From Natronospirales bacterium (GTDB lineage Bacteria; Pseudomonadota; Gammaproteobacteria; Natronospirales; REEB76): a stretch of 36,490 nt of DNA. The notes under the pieces were generated by a model. That model was not told the DNA's origin and did not search any database. It saw only the letters and a program-made list of their open reading frames with translations. Below, in pieces: positions 8,926 through 17,063 of the stretch. A program made the position numbers and the translations under genes. The stretch spans positions 344,710 to 381,199 of the forward strand of contig JAJYUH010000001.1 in the NCBI GenBank assembly GCA_021792635.1. Direction: 5' to 3'. Numbering within the stretch: position 1 is the first letter of the stretch; every line of letters starts with the position of its first letter.

Positions 8926-9233
8926 TGCTCTCGACGCTGGCGCTGGCAGCATCGCTACTATGCACGGCGGGCGGTATGGTAATGTTCAAGCGCTATTACC
9001 ATAGCCGGCGGCGCTCGCACATTGCGTATTCCATCCTGCTGTTCGCCGCGGTGCCACTAACCACGTTCTTTGCCTTGCGCAGTCTGAGCCTCGGATTTGT
9101 GTACATGGCCACCGCCGCCAACCACATCCTGGTGCTAGGCATGTCGCATATTTTCTTGGGCGAGCGCATCCCGCCGCGCGTGCTGCCTGGCATTGCGTTG
9201 ATATTGGCCGGCATCCTCATCTACGCGTTCTAA
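8922..9233 (+). CDS. Small four-helix membrane protein, SMR/ArnE-ArnF-like (second of a pair)
   Basis: Protein of 103 residues with four predicted membrane helices spanning almost its whole length. [20 protein letters not shown] and [20 protein letters not shown] match the third and fourth helix pattern of EamA/SMR proteins. The basic loop [11 protein letters not shown] follows helix 1. ATG 8922 overlaps the acyltransferase stop (ATGATG; the second ATG at 8925 is equally possible). It differs clearly in sequence from the SMR-like protein at 8038, which fits two distinct subunits of a heterodimer as in ArnE/ArnF. Proposed role: flipping of an undecaprenyl-phosphate sugar made by the GT2 enzyme of the same operon (inference). 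Confidence 0.75.
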   Translation: MMLSTLALAASLLCTAGGMVMFKRYYHSRRRSHIAYSILLFAAVPLTTFFALRSLSLGFVYMATAANHILVLGMSHIFLGERIPPRVLPGIALILAGILIYAF

Positions 9234-9253
9234 ACGCAAAGCGAGGGCGACTG

Positions 9254-10387
9254 ATGAATATTCGTTTCACGCAGCCCGCCCTCACGGGAAATGAGATGGA
9301 ATATATCCGCCAGGCCATGAACAGAGGCCGCCTGATGGGCAACGGCGAGTTCACGCAGCGTTGTCAGCAGTGGCTGGAGCAAATGCTGGGATGCAGGAAG
9401 GCGCTGCTCACCCACTCCTGCACCGCGGCGCTGGAGATGGGCGCCATTTTGAGCAATGCGGGGCCTGGCGATGAGGTCATCATGCCGTCGTTCACTTTTG
9501 TGTCCACTGCCAACGCTTTTGTTCTGCGCGGTGCCACGCCGGTGTTCGTGGACGTGGACCCGGTGAATCTGAATCTGGACACAAAGCTGGTAGCGACGGC
9601 GGTAACCCAGCGCACCAAGGCCATTGTGCCCGTGCACTATGCCGGCGTGCCCTGCCGTATGGATGAGATTGTGAAAATCGCCAAGGACTGCGGCGCCGTA
9701 GTGGTGGAAGACGCGGCCCAGTCGCTGCTTTCCATCTACAAGGGCAGACACGCGGGTACCTTTGGCCAGCTTGCTGCCATCAGCTTCCATGAAACCAAAA
9801 ACGTGGTATCCGGTGAAGGCGGCGCGCTCATCATCAACGACGAGAGCCTGCTGGAGCGCGCCGAGATCATCTGGGAGAAGGGTACCAACCGCTCAAAATT
9901 CTTTCGTGGTGAGGTGGACAAGTACACATGGGTGGACGTGGGCTCCTCATTCCTGCCTTCGGAGCTGGTAGCCGCCTTCCTGCTGGCACAACTGGATTCG
10001 GCCCGGGACATTACACGCCGGCGTTTGCTGTTGTGGAATCAATACGCAGATAGACTGAAACCTCTGTTCGATGACGGCGTATTGCGCGGTCCGCGGATCC
10101 CCGCTGGCGTGAAGCACAATGCTCACATTTTTTTTGTGATTACGCGCACCGCTGATGAGGCGAGCAGGCTGCTCGTCAAGATGAAGGAGCAGGATATAAA
10201 TGCGGTACACCATTACGTACCGCTGCACAGCTCGCCGGCGGGTCGGCGTTACGGACGCATGCATGGATCCCTCATAAACACAGAAGAACTCTCCGACCGG
10301 CTGATACGTCTGCCGCTATGGTCGGATATGACACCGCGCATGATAGATCATGTGGTAGCGCTGATATTCCAATTGTTTAGAATCTGA
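9254..10387 (+). CDS. wecE: dTDP-4-amino-4,6-dideoxygalactose transaminase
   Basis: Protein of 377 residues, close in length and sequence to E. coli WecE (RffA). It aminates dTDP-4-keto-6-deoxyglucose with glutamate to dTDP-Fuc4N. Shared blocks include FTQRCQQWLEQMLG, GDEVIMPSFTFVSTANAFVL, VPVHYAGVPCRMDEI and SFHETKNVVSGEGGA with the PLP lysine. EKGTNRSKFFRGEVDKYTW, in WecE the substrate-contacting segment, is also present. The keto substrate is made by RfbA plus RfbB, both encoded about 2-5 kb downstream, so the pathway to dTDP-Fuc4N is complete in this window. Last gene of the operon that starts at 6369. In enterobacterial common antigen the next steps are WecD and WecF; here the hexapeptide acyltransferase may replace WecD (inference). 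Confidence 0.92.
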   Translation: MNIRFTQPALTGNEMEYIRQAMNRGRLMGNGEFTQRCQQWLEQMLGCRKALLTHSCTAALEMGAILSNAGPGDEVIMPSFTFVSTANAFVLRGATPVFVDVDPVNLNLDTKLVATAVTQRTKAIVPVHYAGVPCRMDEIVKIAKDCGAVVVEDAAQSLLSIYKGRHAGTFGQLAAISFHETKNVVSGEGGALIINDESLLERAEIIWEKGTNRSKFFRGEVDKYTWVDVGSSFLPSELVAAFLLAQLDSARDITRRRLLLWNQYADRLKPLFDDGVLRGPRIPAGVKHNAHIFFVITRTADEASRLLVKMKEQDINAVHHYVPLHSSPAGRRYGRMHGSLINTEELSDRLIRLPLWSDMTPRMIDHVVALIFQLFRI

Positions 10388-10508
10388 AGTACGGTCAACA
10401 AGCCATGGAAGGGTACGGGACGACTCTTGGAAGTCCCAGACGGCGGACGCTAGCACCGTACCGCTTATACTGAATTCCGCGATGCTATCGATACTAGGGA
10501 GTAGCTGA

Positions 10509-12260
10509 GTGTCCACGGTTAATTCCACTATTGCTTTGTCGGCATCCAGGCTGTTGCGCTATGCGGTCATGGTGCTGGTGCTGGCGTTCCCTTCCATCTG
10601 CCTGCTGGTGAATCGGGGCGACAGTATCGGCCTAGGCTTGCTTGCATTACTTGGATTCTGGGTCGGATTCCGGGAGGGTTTTGCCCGCACCCTCAAGCGG
10701 GAAGATTGGTTTGTGGCGCTGGCCTTTTTCGCCTTTTTTGTAGTGGCTGTGCTGTCCTACGAGTTCGGCCGAGAGACCTATGACGGCTTCCGTTTCCTGG
10801 GCCGCGACCTGCGTTTTCTGCTCATCGTGCCGGTGCTGATACTGTTCCGCCGTTATCCGCCGCCGGCCAAAACCGTGTTCATCGGGCTTGCCATCGGCGG
10901 GCTGCTGACGGGCACCTATGCCCTGGTGGAATTCCTGCACGCGCCGGCTGCGTACCGCGCCCAGGCCGAAACGGACCTGCCGATCATGTTCGGCGATCTC
11001 ACTGCCTGCATCGTGCTCACCCTGATGGCGGCCTATGGACTGGTGGTATCAGCCCGGAAGACATGGCTGACGGTGGGGTTTCTGCTCTGTCTGCTTCTTG
11101 GACTCACCGCCGTCATCCTGTCCGGTACCCGCGGGGCGTGGGTCGCGCTCCTGTTGTTGCTGCCGCTGCTATTCGGGCTTCTCGGCCGGGTGACCCACAA
11201 GCGATACCTGGCGCTCATACTGGTTTCCCTGTTGGTGCTGTTTGCAGGAACCTTTGCGGTTTCCAGAACGGATGTGCGCAACCGCTTGAGCCAGATTGCC
11301 GAGCATATTGCTCTCTATCAGACTGCGCTGCACTCCCTATCCTCGAGTCGCACGCAAAATATCCAGGATGTACCGTTCTGTGACGACCAGCGTCAGTTCT
11401 TGCAAGGTTGGTTAGCTTTCTCTGGCAGAGGCGGTACCGTGCATGTCGAAGTTATCAAAGATACCATGTTAGACACGACGAAACAGTTAGGCATCGTTTG
11501 CCATGATGACTATGCGTTACAAATTACTACCACAAAAACATCATATGGCTGGATCAGTTTTCCCAGATCGGTTAGTGGGAGTCGTGTTGCGCAAAGCACG
11601 CACCTGCTGGTTCGGGGAACCGGTACTGTATTTTTATATGGGGATAGCGCTCAGAAAATACATATCAATACGCAGAATTACCAGATAACCGTTCTACACA
11701 GTCCTCCCGATTCAGGTACACGTGTGGCAGTGGTCGTTGCTCCGGGGCAGAATATTTGGCTGGTCCCCGTGGAAAACTACTTTGGCGAGTACCGTTATAC
11801 CTTGATGGATACATCAGTTGGACAGCGTTTCGAGATGTGGCGGGCGGCTTGGCATATGTTCTTGGATCATCCCGTGCTGGGTATCGGCACTGGCGCATTT
11901 TATGAACGCGCACAGCAGATGGCGCATCGCGGTTTGATTGCCACTTCTGTCGCAAAGTACGACCATCCCCACAGCGATTATTTCGATGCCCTGTCGAGCC
12001 GCGGAATGCTGGGATTGCTGGTGTTGTTCGCATTGCTGGGAGTTCCGGCAATCTACTTCGTGCGTGCCCTGAAAAGTCAGGAGGACACGTCCCATGCCGT
12101 GGGTCTGGCCGGCCTCTTGTTGGTATGCGGGTTCGCGATTTTCGGCCTGACCGACACCGTCTTTATCCATTCCATGAATATCAGTTGGTATGTGATCTAT
12201 ATTGCCTTGTTCATGGCGCTGCTGAAACCGGGTAGTGCAAAACAGGAGGAAATTACCTGA
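10509..12260 (+). CDS. O-antigen ligase / Wzy_C family membrane protein with an inserted domain
   Basis: Polytopic inner-membrane protein of 583 residues. About ten hydrophobic helices precede residue 265, and the Wzy_C signature RFEMWRAAWHMFLDHPVLGI begins near residue 440. His486 and His488 in YDHPHSDYFDAL match the catalytic periplasmic histidine region of WaaL and Wzy enzymes. The family joins undecaprenyl-diphosphate glycans to lipid A-core or to a growing chain. Between IALYQ (ends 271) and TSVGQRFEMW (starts 435), joined or nearly so in ordinary members, lie about 163 extra residues. These are hydrophilic and strand-rich, with lower GC at the DNA level. GTG start at 10509, with GGGAG about 6 nt upstream. 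Ligase versus polymerase cannot be decided from sequence. Confidence 0.85.
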   Translation: MSTVNSTIALSASRLLRYAVMVLVLAFPSICLLVNRGDSIGLGLLALLGFWVGFREGFARTLKREDWFVALAFFAFFVVAVLSYEFGRETYDGFRFLGRDLRFLLIVPVLILFRRYPPPAKTVFIGLAIGGLLTGTYALVEFLHAPAAYRAQAETDLPIMFGDLTACIVLTLMAAYGLVVSARKTWLTVGFLLCLLLGLTAVILSGTRGAWVALLLLLPLLFGLLGRVTHKRYLALILVSLLVLFAGTFAVSRTDVRNRLSQIAEHIALYQTALHSLSSSRTQNIQDVPFCDDQRQFLQGWLAFSGRGGTVHVEVIKDTMLDTTKQLGIVCHDDYALQITTTKTSYGWISFPRSVSGSRVAQSTHLLVRGTGTVFLYGDSAQKIHINTQNYQITVLHSPPDSGTRVAVVVAPGQNIWLVPVENYFGEYRYTLMDTSVGQRFEMWRAAWHMFLDHPVLGIGTGAFYERAQQMAHRGLIATSVAKYDHPHSDYFDALSSRGMLGLLVLFALLGVPAIYFVRALKSQEDTSHAVGLAGLLLVCGFAIFGLTDTVFIHSMNISWYVIYIALFMALLKPGSAKQEEIT

Positions 12261-12557
12261 AGATGTCCACATGCAGAGCGCGGGGCGCTTGCACGGCCAT
12301 GCACGCGGACCTCTGGTGCGGGATGTCTTGGCAGTCTTTGTGATGGTGCGAACAGTGCACGCGGAAGGAGCAATCGGCAGATGACCAAGATATCCCATCT
12401 TGCTTATCGGCTTGGGCACACCGCCGCAGATCGGCGGATTCTCAAAGTCTTCCAAAGACCGTAAAATCACCGCGGGCAGGGCCACGACGGCCGGACATGC
12501 CCCTTAAGCAAACCAGTGGCCGATGTGTTTAATTGCATTGTTCCGTAAGGAATCCGT
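12261..12557 (+). other. 297-bp gap between the O-antigen ligase and rfbA
   Basis: No coding frame is supported here. A perfect 6-bp stem with a 5-nt loop (CCGCCG-CAGAT-CGGCGG, 12421-12437) is present but lacks a T-run, so it is not a convincing terminator. The rfbA ribosome-binding site is TAAGGA, just before the ATG at 12558. A promoter for the rfb operon must lie here or upstream, but I see no clear -35/-10 pair. Confidence 0.5.
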
Positions 12558-13439
12558 ATGAATTACAAAGGGATTATTCTCGCCGGCGGGTCAGGCACGC
12601 GGCTCTATCCGATCACGCGTTCCATCAGCAAGCAGCTTCTGCCGGTGTACGACAAGCCGATGATCTACTATCCGCTCTCGACTTTGATGCTGGCGGGCAT
12701 ACGGGAAGTCCTGGTTGTCTCAACGCCCCATGATCTGTCGCGTTACCAGGAGCTGCTGGGGGACGGCAACCAGTGGGGTATGAGTTTCAGCTATGCACCC
12801 CAACCCAGGCCGGAAGGTCTGGCGCAGGCGTTCATCATCGGTGAGCGGTTTATCGGCGGTAACCCGGCGGCGCTGGTTCTGGGCGACAATATTTTCTACG
12901 GCCAGGGCATGTCCGGCCAGTTGCATGATGCCGCGCAACGCCGGCAAGGCGCCACGGTCTTTGCCTATTACGTCCAGGAACCCGAGAGATACGGCGTGGT
13001 GCATTTTGACGCGCGCGGAAAGGCGCTGGACATCGAGGAGAAACCCGCCGAACCGAAATCCCATTACGCGGTCACGGGCCTGTATTTTTATGACAACGAG
13101 GTAATCAACATCGCCAAAACCATCCGGCCCTCGGCCCGCGGCGAACTGGAAATCACCGATGTGAACAAGGCTTATCTGCAGCGCGGCACACTGCACGTGG
13201 AAATACTCGGCCGCGGCGTGGCGTGGCTGGATACCGGTACCCATGAGTCGTTGCTCGAAGCCGCGAATTTCATTGAAACCATAGAGAAACGCCAAGGGCT
13301 CAAGATAGCCTGCCCGGAAGAAATCGCCTTCAACAGGGGCTTTATTGATGCCGGGCAGCTTGCAAGGCTGGCGGCATCCCTCGGAAAAACCGGCTATGGC
13401 GAGTACTTGCTGCAACTGGCAGACGGCAGGGAGCGGTAA
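12558..13439 (+). CDS. rfbA: Glucose-1-phosphate thymidylyltransferase
   Basis: Enzyme of 293 residues, the family's usual length, joining dTTP and glucose-1-phosphate to dTDP-glucose, the first step of the dTDP-sugar pathway. The N-terminal nucleotide-binding signature [20 protein letters not shown] is followed by [32 protein letters not shown] carries the metal-binding aspartate, and [20 protein letters not shown] is the sugar-binding block. It opens an rfbA-C-D-B operon. Its stop and the rfbC start share a base (TAATG at 13437-13441). It also serves the WecE branch upstream, so one dTDP-glucose pool feeds both rhamnose and Fuc4N. Confidence 0.97.
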   Translation: MNYKGIILAGGSGTRLYPITRSISKQLLPVYDKPMIYYPLSTLMLAGIREVLVVSTPHDLSRYQELLGDGNQWGMSFSYAPQPRPEGLAQAFIIGERFIGGNPAALVLGDNIFYGQGMSGQLHDAAQRRQGATVFAYYVQEPERYGVVHFDARGKALDIEEKPAEPKSHYAVTGLYFYDNEVINIAKTIRPSARGELEITDVNKAYLQRGTLHVEILGRGVAWLDTGTHESLLEAANFIETIEKRQGLKIACPEEIAFNRGFIDAGQLARLAASLGKTGYGEYLLQLADGRER

Positions 13440-13987
13440 TGGAGTTTCTGCCGACCGCATTGCCGGATGTGGTATTGATAAAGCCGCGCGTGTTTGCGGA
13501 TGCCCGCGGCTTTTTCATGGAAACCTGGGAGATGGGAAAATTCGCCTTGGCGGGTTTGGACCTGAAGTTTGTTCAGGATAACCACAGCGGCTCGATCAAG
13601 GGCGTGCTGCGCGGATTGCACTACCAGATAAAACAGCCGCAGGGAAAGTTGATGCGGGTGGTGGCCGGCGAGGTTTACGATGTGGCCGTGGATCTGCGCA
13701 GGAGCTCGGCGACCTTCGGCAGGTGGGTGGGGGTGTATCTTTCCGCGGAGAACAGGCAGCAGTTGTGGGTTCCGCCCGGGTTTGCGCATGGCTTCCTGGT
13801 GACCAGCACCACAGCAGAGTTCGTTTACAAATGCACGGATTTCTACGCACCGCACCATGAACGCTCGCTGCGCTGGAATGATGCGGATATAGGCATCCGC
13901 TGGCCACTGGCGCCGGGCGAATCGCCGCTGCTGTCTGAAAAGGATAAATCCGGCAAGCCGTTGCGTGGCGCGGATGTATATCCATGA
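13439..13987 (+). CDS. rfbC: dTDP-4-dehydrorhamnose 3,5-epimerase
   Basis: Enzyme of 182 residues of the RmlC cupin family, inverting C3 and C5 of dTDP-4-keto-6-deoxyglucose. Recognisable blocks are FVQDNHSGSIKGVLRGLHYQ (with the catalytic-base histidine in LRGLHYQ), GEVYDVAVDLRRSS, and WVPPGFAHGFLVTS. The tyrosine in FVYKCTDFYAP is the likely acid. The length is normal. The stop overlaps the rfbD start by 4 bp (ATGA at 13984-13987), indicating translational coupling. Confidence 0.97.
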   Translation: MEFLPTALPDVVLIKPRVFADARGFFMETWEMGKFALAGLDLKFVQDNHSGSIKGVLRGLHYQIKQPQGKLMRVVAGEVYDVAVDLRRSSATFGRWVGVYLSAENRQQLWVPPGFAHGFLVTSTTAEFVYKCTDFYAPHHERSLRWNDADIGIRWPLAPGESPLLSEKDKSGKPLRGADVYP

Positions 13988-14853
13988 GAATCCTGATAAC
14001 CGGCGCTTCGGGCCAGTTGGGCAGCTCCCTGCGCAAGACGGTTCCTCCGGAGCATGAAGTCAGGGCTTTGACCCGCGCGCAGCTGGATGTTTCCCGTGAG
14101 GACCGGGTCAAACGCGCGTTTGCGGAATTCCCGCCGCAGGTGGTACTGAATGCTGCGGCCTACTCGGCGGTGGACAAGGCGGAAACGGATAAAGCCCGCG
14201 CCTTTGCGGTGAATGCCGACGGCCCGGAGCACCTGGCAAGAGCCGCCCGGCAAACCGGCGCGCGCCTGATCCACGTTTCCACGGATTTTGTTTTTGATGG
14301 CATGCAATCCCGCCCCTACCGGGTATCCGATGCCCGCCACCCGCTGAGTGTGTACGGCACCAGCAAGGCGCAAGGTGAGGAACGGGTGCAGGCGGTGCTG
14401 GGGGAGGAAGCCGTTATTATCCGTACCGGCTGGCTGTATGCGGTTGAAGACCACAACTTCGTGAAAACCATCCTGCGTCTGCTTGCTGAGAGGGATACGC
14501 TGAATGTCATCGCGGACCAGGTCGGCACCCCCACCTGGGCCATGTCCCTGGCCGGGCTGACCTGGGTGATCGTCAAGCGCCCGGAGATCGGGGGCTTGCT
14601 GCACTGGAGCGATGCGGGCGTGGCGAGCTGGTATGACTTTGCGGTGGCGATCCAGGAGGAAGCCATGAACCTGGGGCTGGTGAGCAAGGCCATCCCCATC
14701 CGGCCCGTCACCACGGAGGACTATCCGTTGCCGGCCAAACGTCCCTGCTACAGCGTGCTGGAAAAACAGGACACCACCGCGCAGACCGGAGTGGCACCGA
14801 GTCACTGGCGTGCCAATTTGCGCCTGATGCTGCAGGCTCTCAGTCATGCGTAG
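13984..14853 (+). CDS. rfbD: dTDP-4-dehydrorhamnose reductase
   Basis: Short-chain dehydrogenase-type enzyme of 289 residues that reduces dTDP-4-keto-rhamnose to dTDP-L-rhamnose with NAD(P)H. The nucleotide-binding motif is ITGASGQLGSSL at the N-terminus. STDFVFDG and the catalytic YGTSK follow, then IIRTGWLYA and the VIADQVGTPTW substrate block, all typical of RmlD. It overlaps rfbC by 4 bp and rfbB by 8 bp. The order A-C-D-B differs from the common B-D-A-C arrangement of enterobacteria. Confidence 0.96.
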   Translation: MRILITGASGQLGSSLRKTVPPEHEVRALTRAQLDVSREDRVKRAFAEFPPQVVLNAAAYSAVDKAETDKARAFAVNADGPEHLARAARQTGARLIHVSTDFVFDGMQSRPYRVSDARHPLSVYGTSKAQGEERVQAVLGEEAVIIRTGWLYAVEDHNFVKTILRLLAERDTLNVIADQVGTPTWAMSLAGLTWVIVKRPEIGGLLHWSDAGVASWYDFAVAIQEEAMNLGLVSKAIPIRPVTTEDYPLPAKRPCYSVLEKQDTTAQTGVAPSHWRANLRLMLQALSHA

Positions 14854-15907
14854 ATTACTGGTAACCGGCGGTGCCGGTTTCATCGGCACCAACTTTGTGC
14901 GCTACTGGGCCGGGAAATACCCGGCAGACAGAATGATTGTGCTGGATGCGCTGACGTACGCTGGAAATGTTTCAAATCTGGATGCGGTCAAGGAGCATCC
15001 CGGTTTCCGTTTCGTGCAGGGTGACATCTGCGACGACTCCCTGGTCAATAATCTGATGACGGCGGAGCGCCTGGATACGATCGTGCATTTTGCCGCCGAA
15101 TCACACGTGGACAGATCCATCACCGGGCCGGATGCATTTATCCGCACCAATGTTGTCGGCACGCACACCCTGCTTAAAGCCGCAAAACACACCTGGCTGG
15201 ACGATAAAACCCGGTCCGGACCCTGCCGATTCCATCACGTTTCCACCGATGAAGTTTATGGTTCCCTGGGATCCGGTGATTCCCCGTTCACCGAACAAAC
15301 GCCTTATGCTCCCAATTCTCCCTATTCCGCCAGCAAGGCGGCTTCAGATCACCTGGTCAGGGCCTATCACCATACCTATGGGTTGCCGGTAACCATCAGT
15401 AATTGCTCAAATAATTATGGACCATACCATTTTCCGGAGAAATTGATTCCCTTGGTGATACTCAACGCCCTGGAAGGGAAACCTCTGCCGCTATACGGCG
15501 ACGGCAGGAATGTCAGGGACTGGCTGTATGTGGAGGATCATTGTTGCGGGATCGAATGTGTGCTGCAGAAAGGCCGGGTCGGCGAGGTGTATAACATCGG
15601 CGGGTCGAGCGAGCGCCAGAATGCCGAGGTCGTGAGGAAGCTCTGCGCACTGCTCGATGAGCTCAAGCCGCGTGCGGACGGCCGAAGTTATTGCGAGCAG
15701 ATAACATTCGTTCCGGACAGGCCGGGCCATGACCGGCGCTATGCCATGGATACGCACAAAATAGCGTCTGCATTGGGGTGGTCCGCGCGCGAGACATTCG
15801 ACAGCGGTATGCGCAAGACCGTGCAGTGGTATATCGCCAATTTGCGGTGGTGCATGGAAATCCGCAACACGCGCTACGCAGGCGACAGGCTGGGATTAAT
15901 CACCTGA
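14846..15907 (+). CDS. rfbB: dTDP-glucose 4,6-dehydratase
   Basis: Enzyme of 353 residues that converts dTDP-glucose to dTDP-4-keto-6-deoxyglucose, the branch-point sugar for both rhamnose (RfbC, RfbD) and Fuc4N (WecE). The NAD-binding motif is LVTGGAGFIGTNFVRYW. HFAAESHVDRSI, the STDEVYGSLG block with the active-site Asp-Glu pair, and the catalytic YSASK are present, as is RNVRDWLYVEDHC. The ATG lies inside the end of rfbD (8-bp overlap), so translation is probably coupled. It is the last gene of the operon; about 200 bp follow before the miaB remnant. Confidence 0.97.
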   Translation: MRRLLVTGGAGFIGTNFVRYWAGKYPADRMIVLDALTYAGNVSNLDAVKEHPGFRFVQGDICDDSLVNNLMTAERLDTIVHFAAESHVDRSITGPDAFIRTNVVGTHTLLKAAKHTWLDDKTRSGPCRFHHVSTDEVYGSLGSGDSPFTEQTPYAPNSPYSASKAASDHLVRAYHHTYGLPVTISNCSNNYGPYHFPEKLIPLVILNALEGKPLPLYGDGRNVRDWLYVEDHCCGIECVLQKGRVGEVYNIGGSSERQNAEVVRKLCALLDELKPRADGRSYCEQITFVPDRPGHDRRYAMDTHKIASALGWSARETFDSGMRKTVQWYIANLRWCMEIRNTRYAGDRLGLIT

Positions 15908-16107
15908 GGATTGGCCGGGTATTCCGGCTGCGGGGAAGCCATTGCTGCGGGAAGCTTCAGTCCCCAGACCATTGGGCCTATGCTACGCATGCCAAAGCCG
16001 CACTGATAACGCATGATACCCGCGAGTTCCAACGCGGGCCCGGTCTCGGAACCGAGAACGGGGCATGACCTGTGCCGCCTGTCCGGCAATTTCTGATGGA
16101 TGACACC
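15908..16107 (+). other. Gap after rfbB with two hairpins
   Basis: No gene seen. Two short inverted repeats occur: CCCGCG/CGCGGG at 16019-16038 (8-nt loop) and TCTCG/CGAGA at 16044-16057 (4-nt loop). Neither is followed by a T-run, so factor-independent termination after rfbB is not supported. This stretch directly precedes the decayed miaB copy and may therefore be the original miaB upstream region (inference). Confidence 0.45.
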
Positions 16108-16326
16108 ATGCCCGGCAAACTTCACATCAAGACCTTCGGTTGCCAGATGAACGAGTACGACTCGGCGAAAATGGCCGAGGTACTCGGGGCGTCGCGCGGC
16201 TACACGTTGGCGGAGCAGGCCGAGGAGGCCGAGGTGCTGCTGCTCAACACCCGCTCGGTGCGCGAGAAGGCGCAGGAGAAGGTATGCTCGCAATTGGGCC
16301 GGTGGCGCGAGCTCAAGCAGCGCAAT
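16108..16326 (+). repeat. 219-bp direct repeat, left copy (miaB 5' end)
   Basis: Left member of a gap-free direct repeat with 17064-17282; 212 of 219 bases are identical by my count. The 737 bp between the copies hold the DUF433/DUF5615 pair and short flanks. Confidence 0.92.
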
Positions 16327-16389
16327 GGCGCTCTGCCGAGTGCCGCCGCCGGCGGTACGCTGTCCACCCCGCAGGCGGAGGTGGCATAA
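16108..16389 (+). pseudogene. Truncated, decayed copy of the miaB 5' end
   Basis: The first 73 codons match the intact miaB at 17064 with 7 mismatches in 219 bp and no gaps, starting exactly at the ATG. The match stops abruptly after CGCAAT at 16326. The frame then runs into unrelated sequence ([10 protein letters not shown]...) to a stop at 16387-16389. Six of the seven differences change amino acids: V28A, C30R, T35A, D42E, C49R and F60C, written intact-to-copy. Cys49 is one of three cysteines holding the auxiliary iron-sulfur cluster in MiaB, and the radical-SAM and TRAM domains are absent. The product cannot act as a methylthiotransferase. In-frame starts at 16072 (GTG) and 16096 (ATG) exist, but homology begins at 16108. 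Confidence 0.9.
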
Positions 16390-16390
16390 T
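16361..16390 (+). promoter_or_regulatory. Weak candidate promoter for the DUF433/DUF5615 pair
   Basis: TGTCCA at 16361-16366 and CATAAT at 16385-16390 are separated by 18 bp and lie 38 bp before the antitoxin ATG. The -10 element is good and the -35 element is poor. CTCCC at 16391 and GGGAG at 16416, the latter also the ribosome-binding site, could form a small stem. Confidence 0.3.
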
Positions 16391-16427
16391 CTCCCCTGGA
16401 ACAGCGCACCGCCACGGGAGTTGAATG

Positions 16428-16652
16428 ATGAACTATCTGGATCGTATCACGGTGAACCCCGAGGTTTGCGGGGGCCGCCCTTGCATCCGCGGGTTGCGCA
16501 TCCGGGTCAAGGATATCCTCGATATGCTGGCCGCCGGGGAAGGCAAGGAAGACATTCTTCATGACTATCCGTATCTTGAGGAGGAGGATATCAAGGCGGC
16601 TCTGACCTATGCTGCCGTACAAGCCGATCATCCGGTGATGCGGGTGGCATGA
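16428..16652 (+). CDS. DUF433 antitoxin
   Basis: Protein of 74 residues of the DUF433 family (COG2442), a small winged-helix-like DNA-binding protein usually paired with a DUF5615 PIN-like toxin. The signature is complete: YLDRITVNPEVCGGRPCIRG at the N-terminus, then RVKDILDMLAAGEGKEDILH and DYPYLEEEDIKAALTYAA. ATG 16428 lies 7 nt after GGGAG (16416-16420); the adjacent ATG at 16425 is too close to it. The stop overlaps the toxin start (ATGA at 16649-16652), the usual antitoxin-first coupling. It probably represses its own promoter, as in related pairs (inference). Confidence 0.88.
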   Translation: MNYLDRITVNPEVCGGRPCIRGLRIRVKDILDMLAAGEGKEDILHDYPYLEEEDIKAALTYAAVQADHPVMRVA

Positions 16653-16984
16653 GGATGCAGTTCGTCGTTGATGCGCAACTGCCACCCGCTCTTGTTCGTT
16701 GGCTTGCGGTTCAGGGATACCAGGCCGAGCATGTAGGCGATGTCGGATTGATGGCGGCAAGTGATCGGGAGATATGGAATTACACACGCAAGCTGGGCGC
16801 CGTCCTGGTTACCAAGGACGAAGATTTCATGGCCCTGTCTCTTGCGGATCCCGCCGGGCCGCCGATAGTCTGGCTGCGCGTGGGTAATACCACCAGGCGG
16901 GCACTCTTAGAAACGGTTTCAGCGCTATTTGCCGCTGTTGAGGGGCGCCTCTTGGCCGGTGAAAAAATTATCGAGATAGTCTGA
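16649..16984 (+). CDS. DUF5615 PIN-like toxin
   Basis: Protein of 111 residues of the DUF5615 family (COG4634), a PIN-like putative ribonuclease partnered with DUF433 antitoxins. Acidic residues expected for metal binding are present: Asp in FVVDAQLPPALVRWL, Asp in HVGDVGL and ASDREI, and the KDEDF motif after GAVLVTKDE. The ending PPIVWLRVGNTTRRALLE is typical. The protein appears intact, with normal length. The next 79 bp lead directly to the intact miaB ATG. Toxic activity is inferred from the family only. Confidence 0.87.
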   Translation: MRMQFVVDAQLPPALVRWLAVQGYQAEHVGDVGLMAASDREIWNYTRKLGAVLVTKDEDFMALSLADPAGPPIVWLRVGNTTRRALLETVSALFAAVEGRLLAGEKIIEIV

Positions 16985-17063
16985 GTTGCATGACTGCAGA
17001 AAATCGTCCCATGATTGATTGTAACTCAGGTATGAACCGGGGTATCTCCCTCTCCTCTTGAAT

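Noticed and set aside
10412..10462. Nested inverted repeat (GGTACGG/CCGTACC) before the O-antigen ligase as a riboswitch or attenuator
   Set aside because: Only short arms, no known riboswitch core and no T-run; insufficient support.
16019..16057. Terminator after rfbB
   Set aside because: Two hairpins but no T-run after either.
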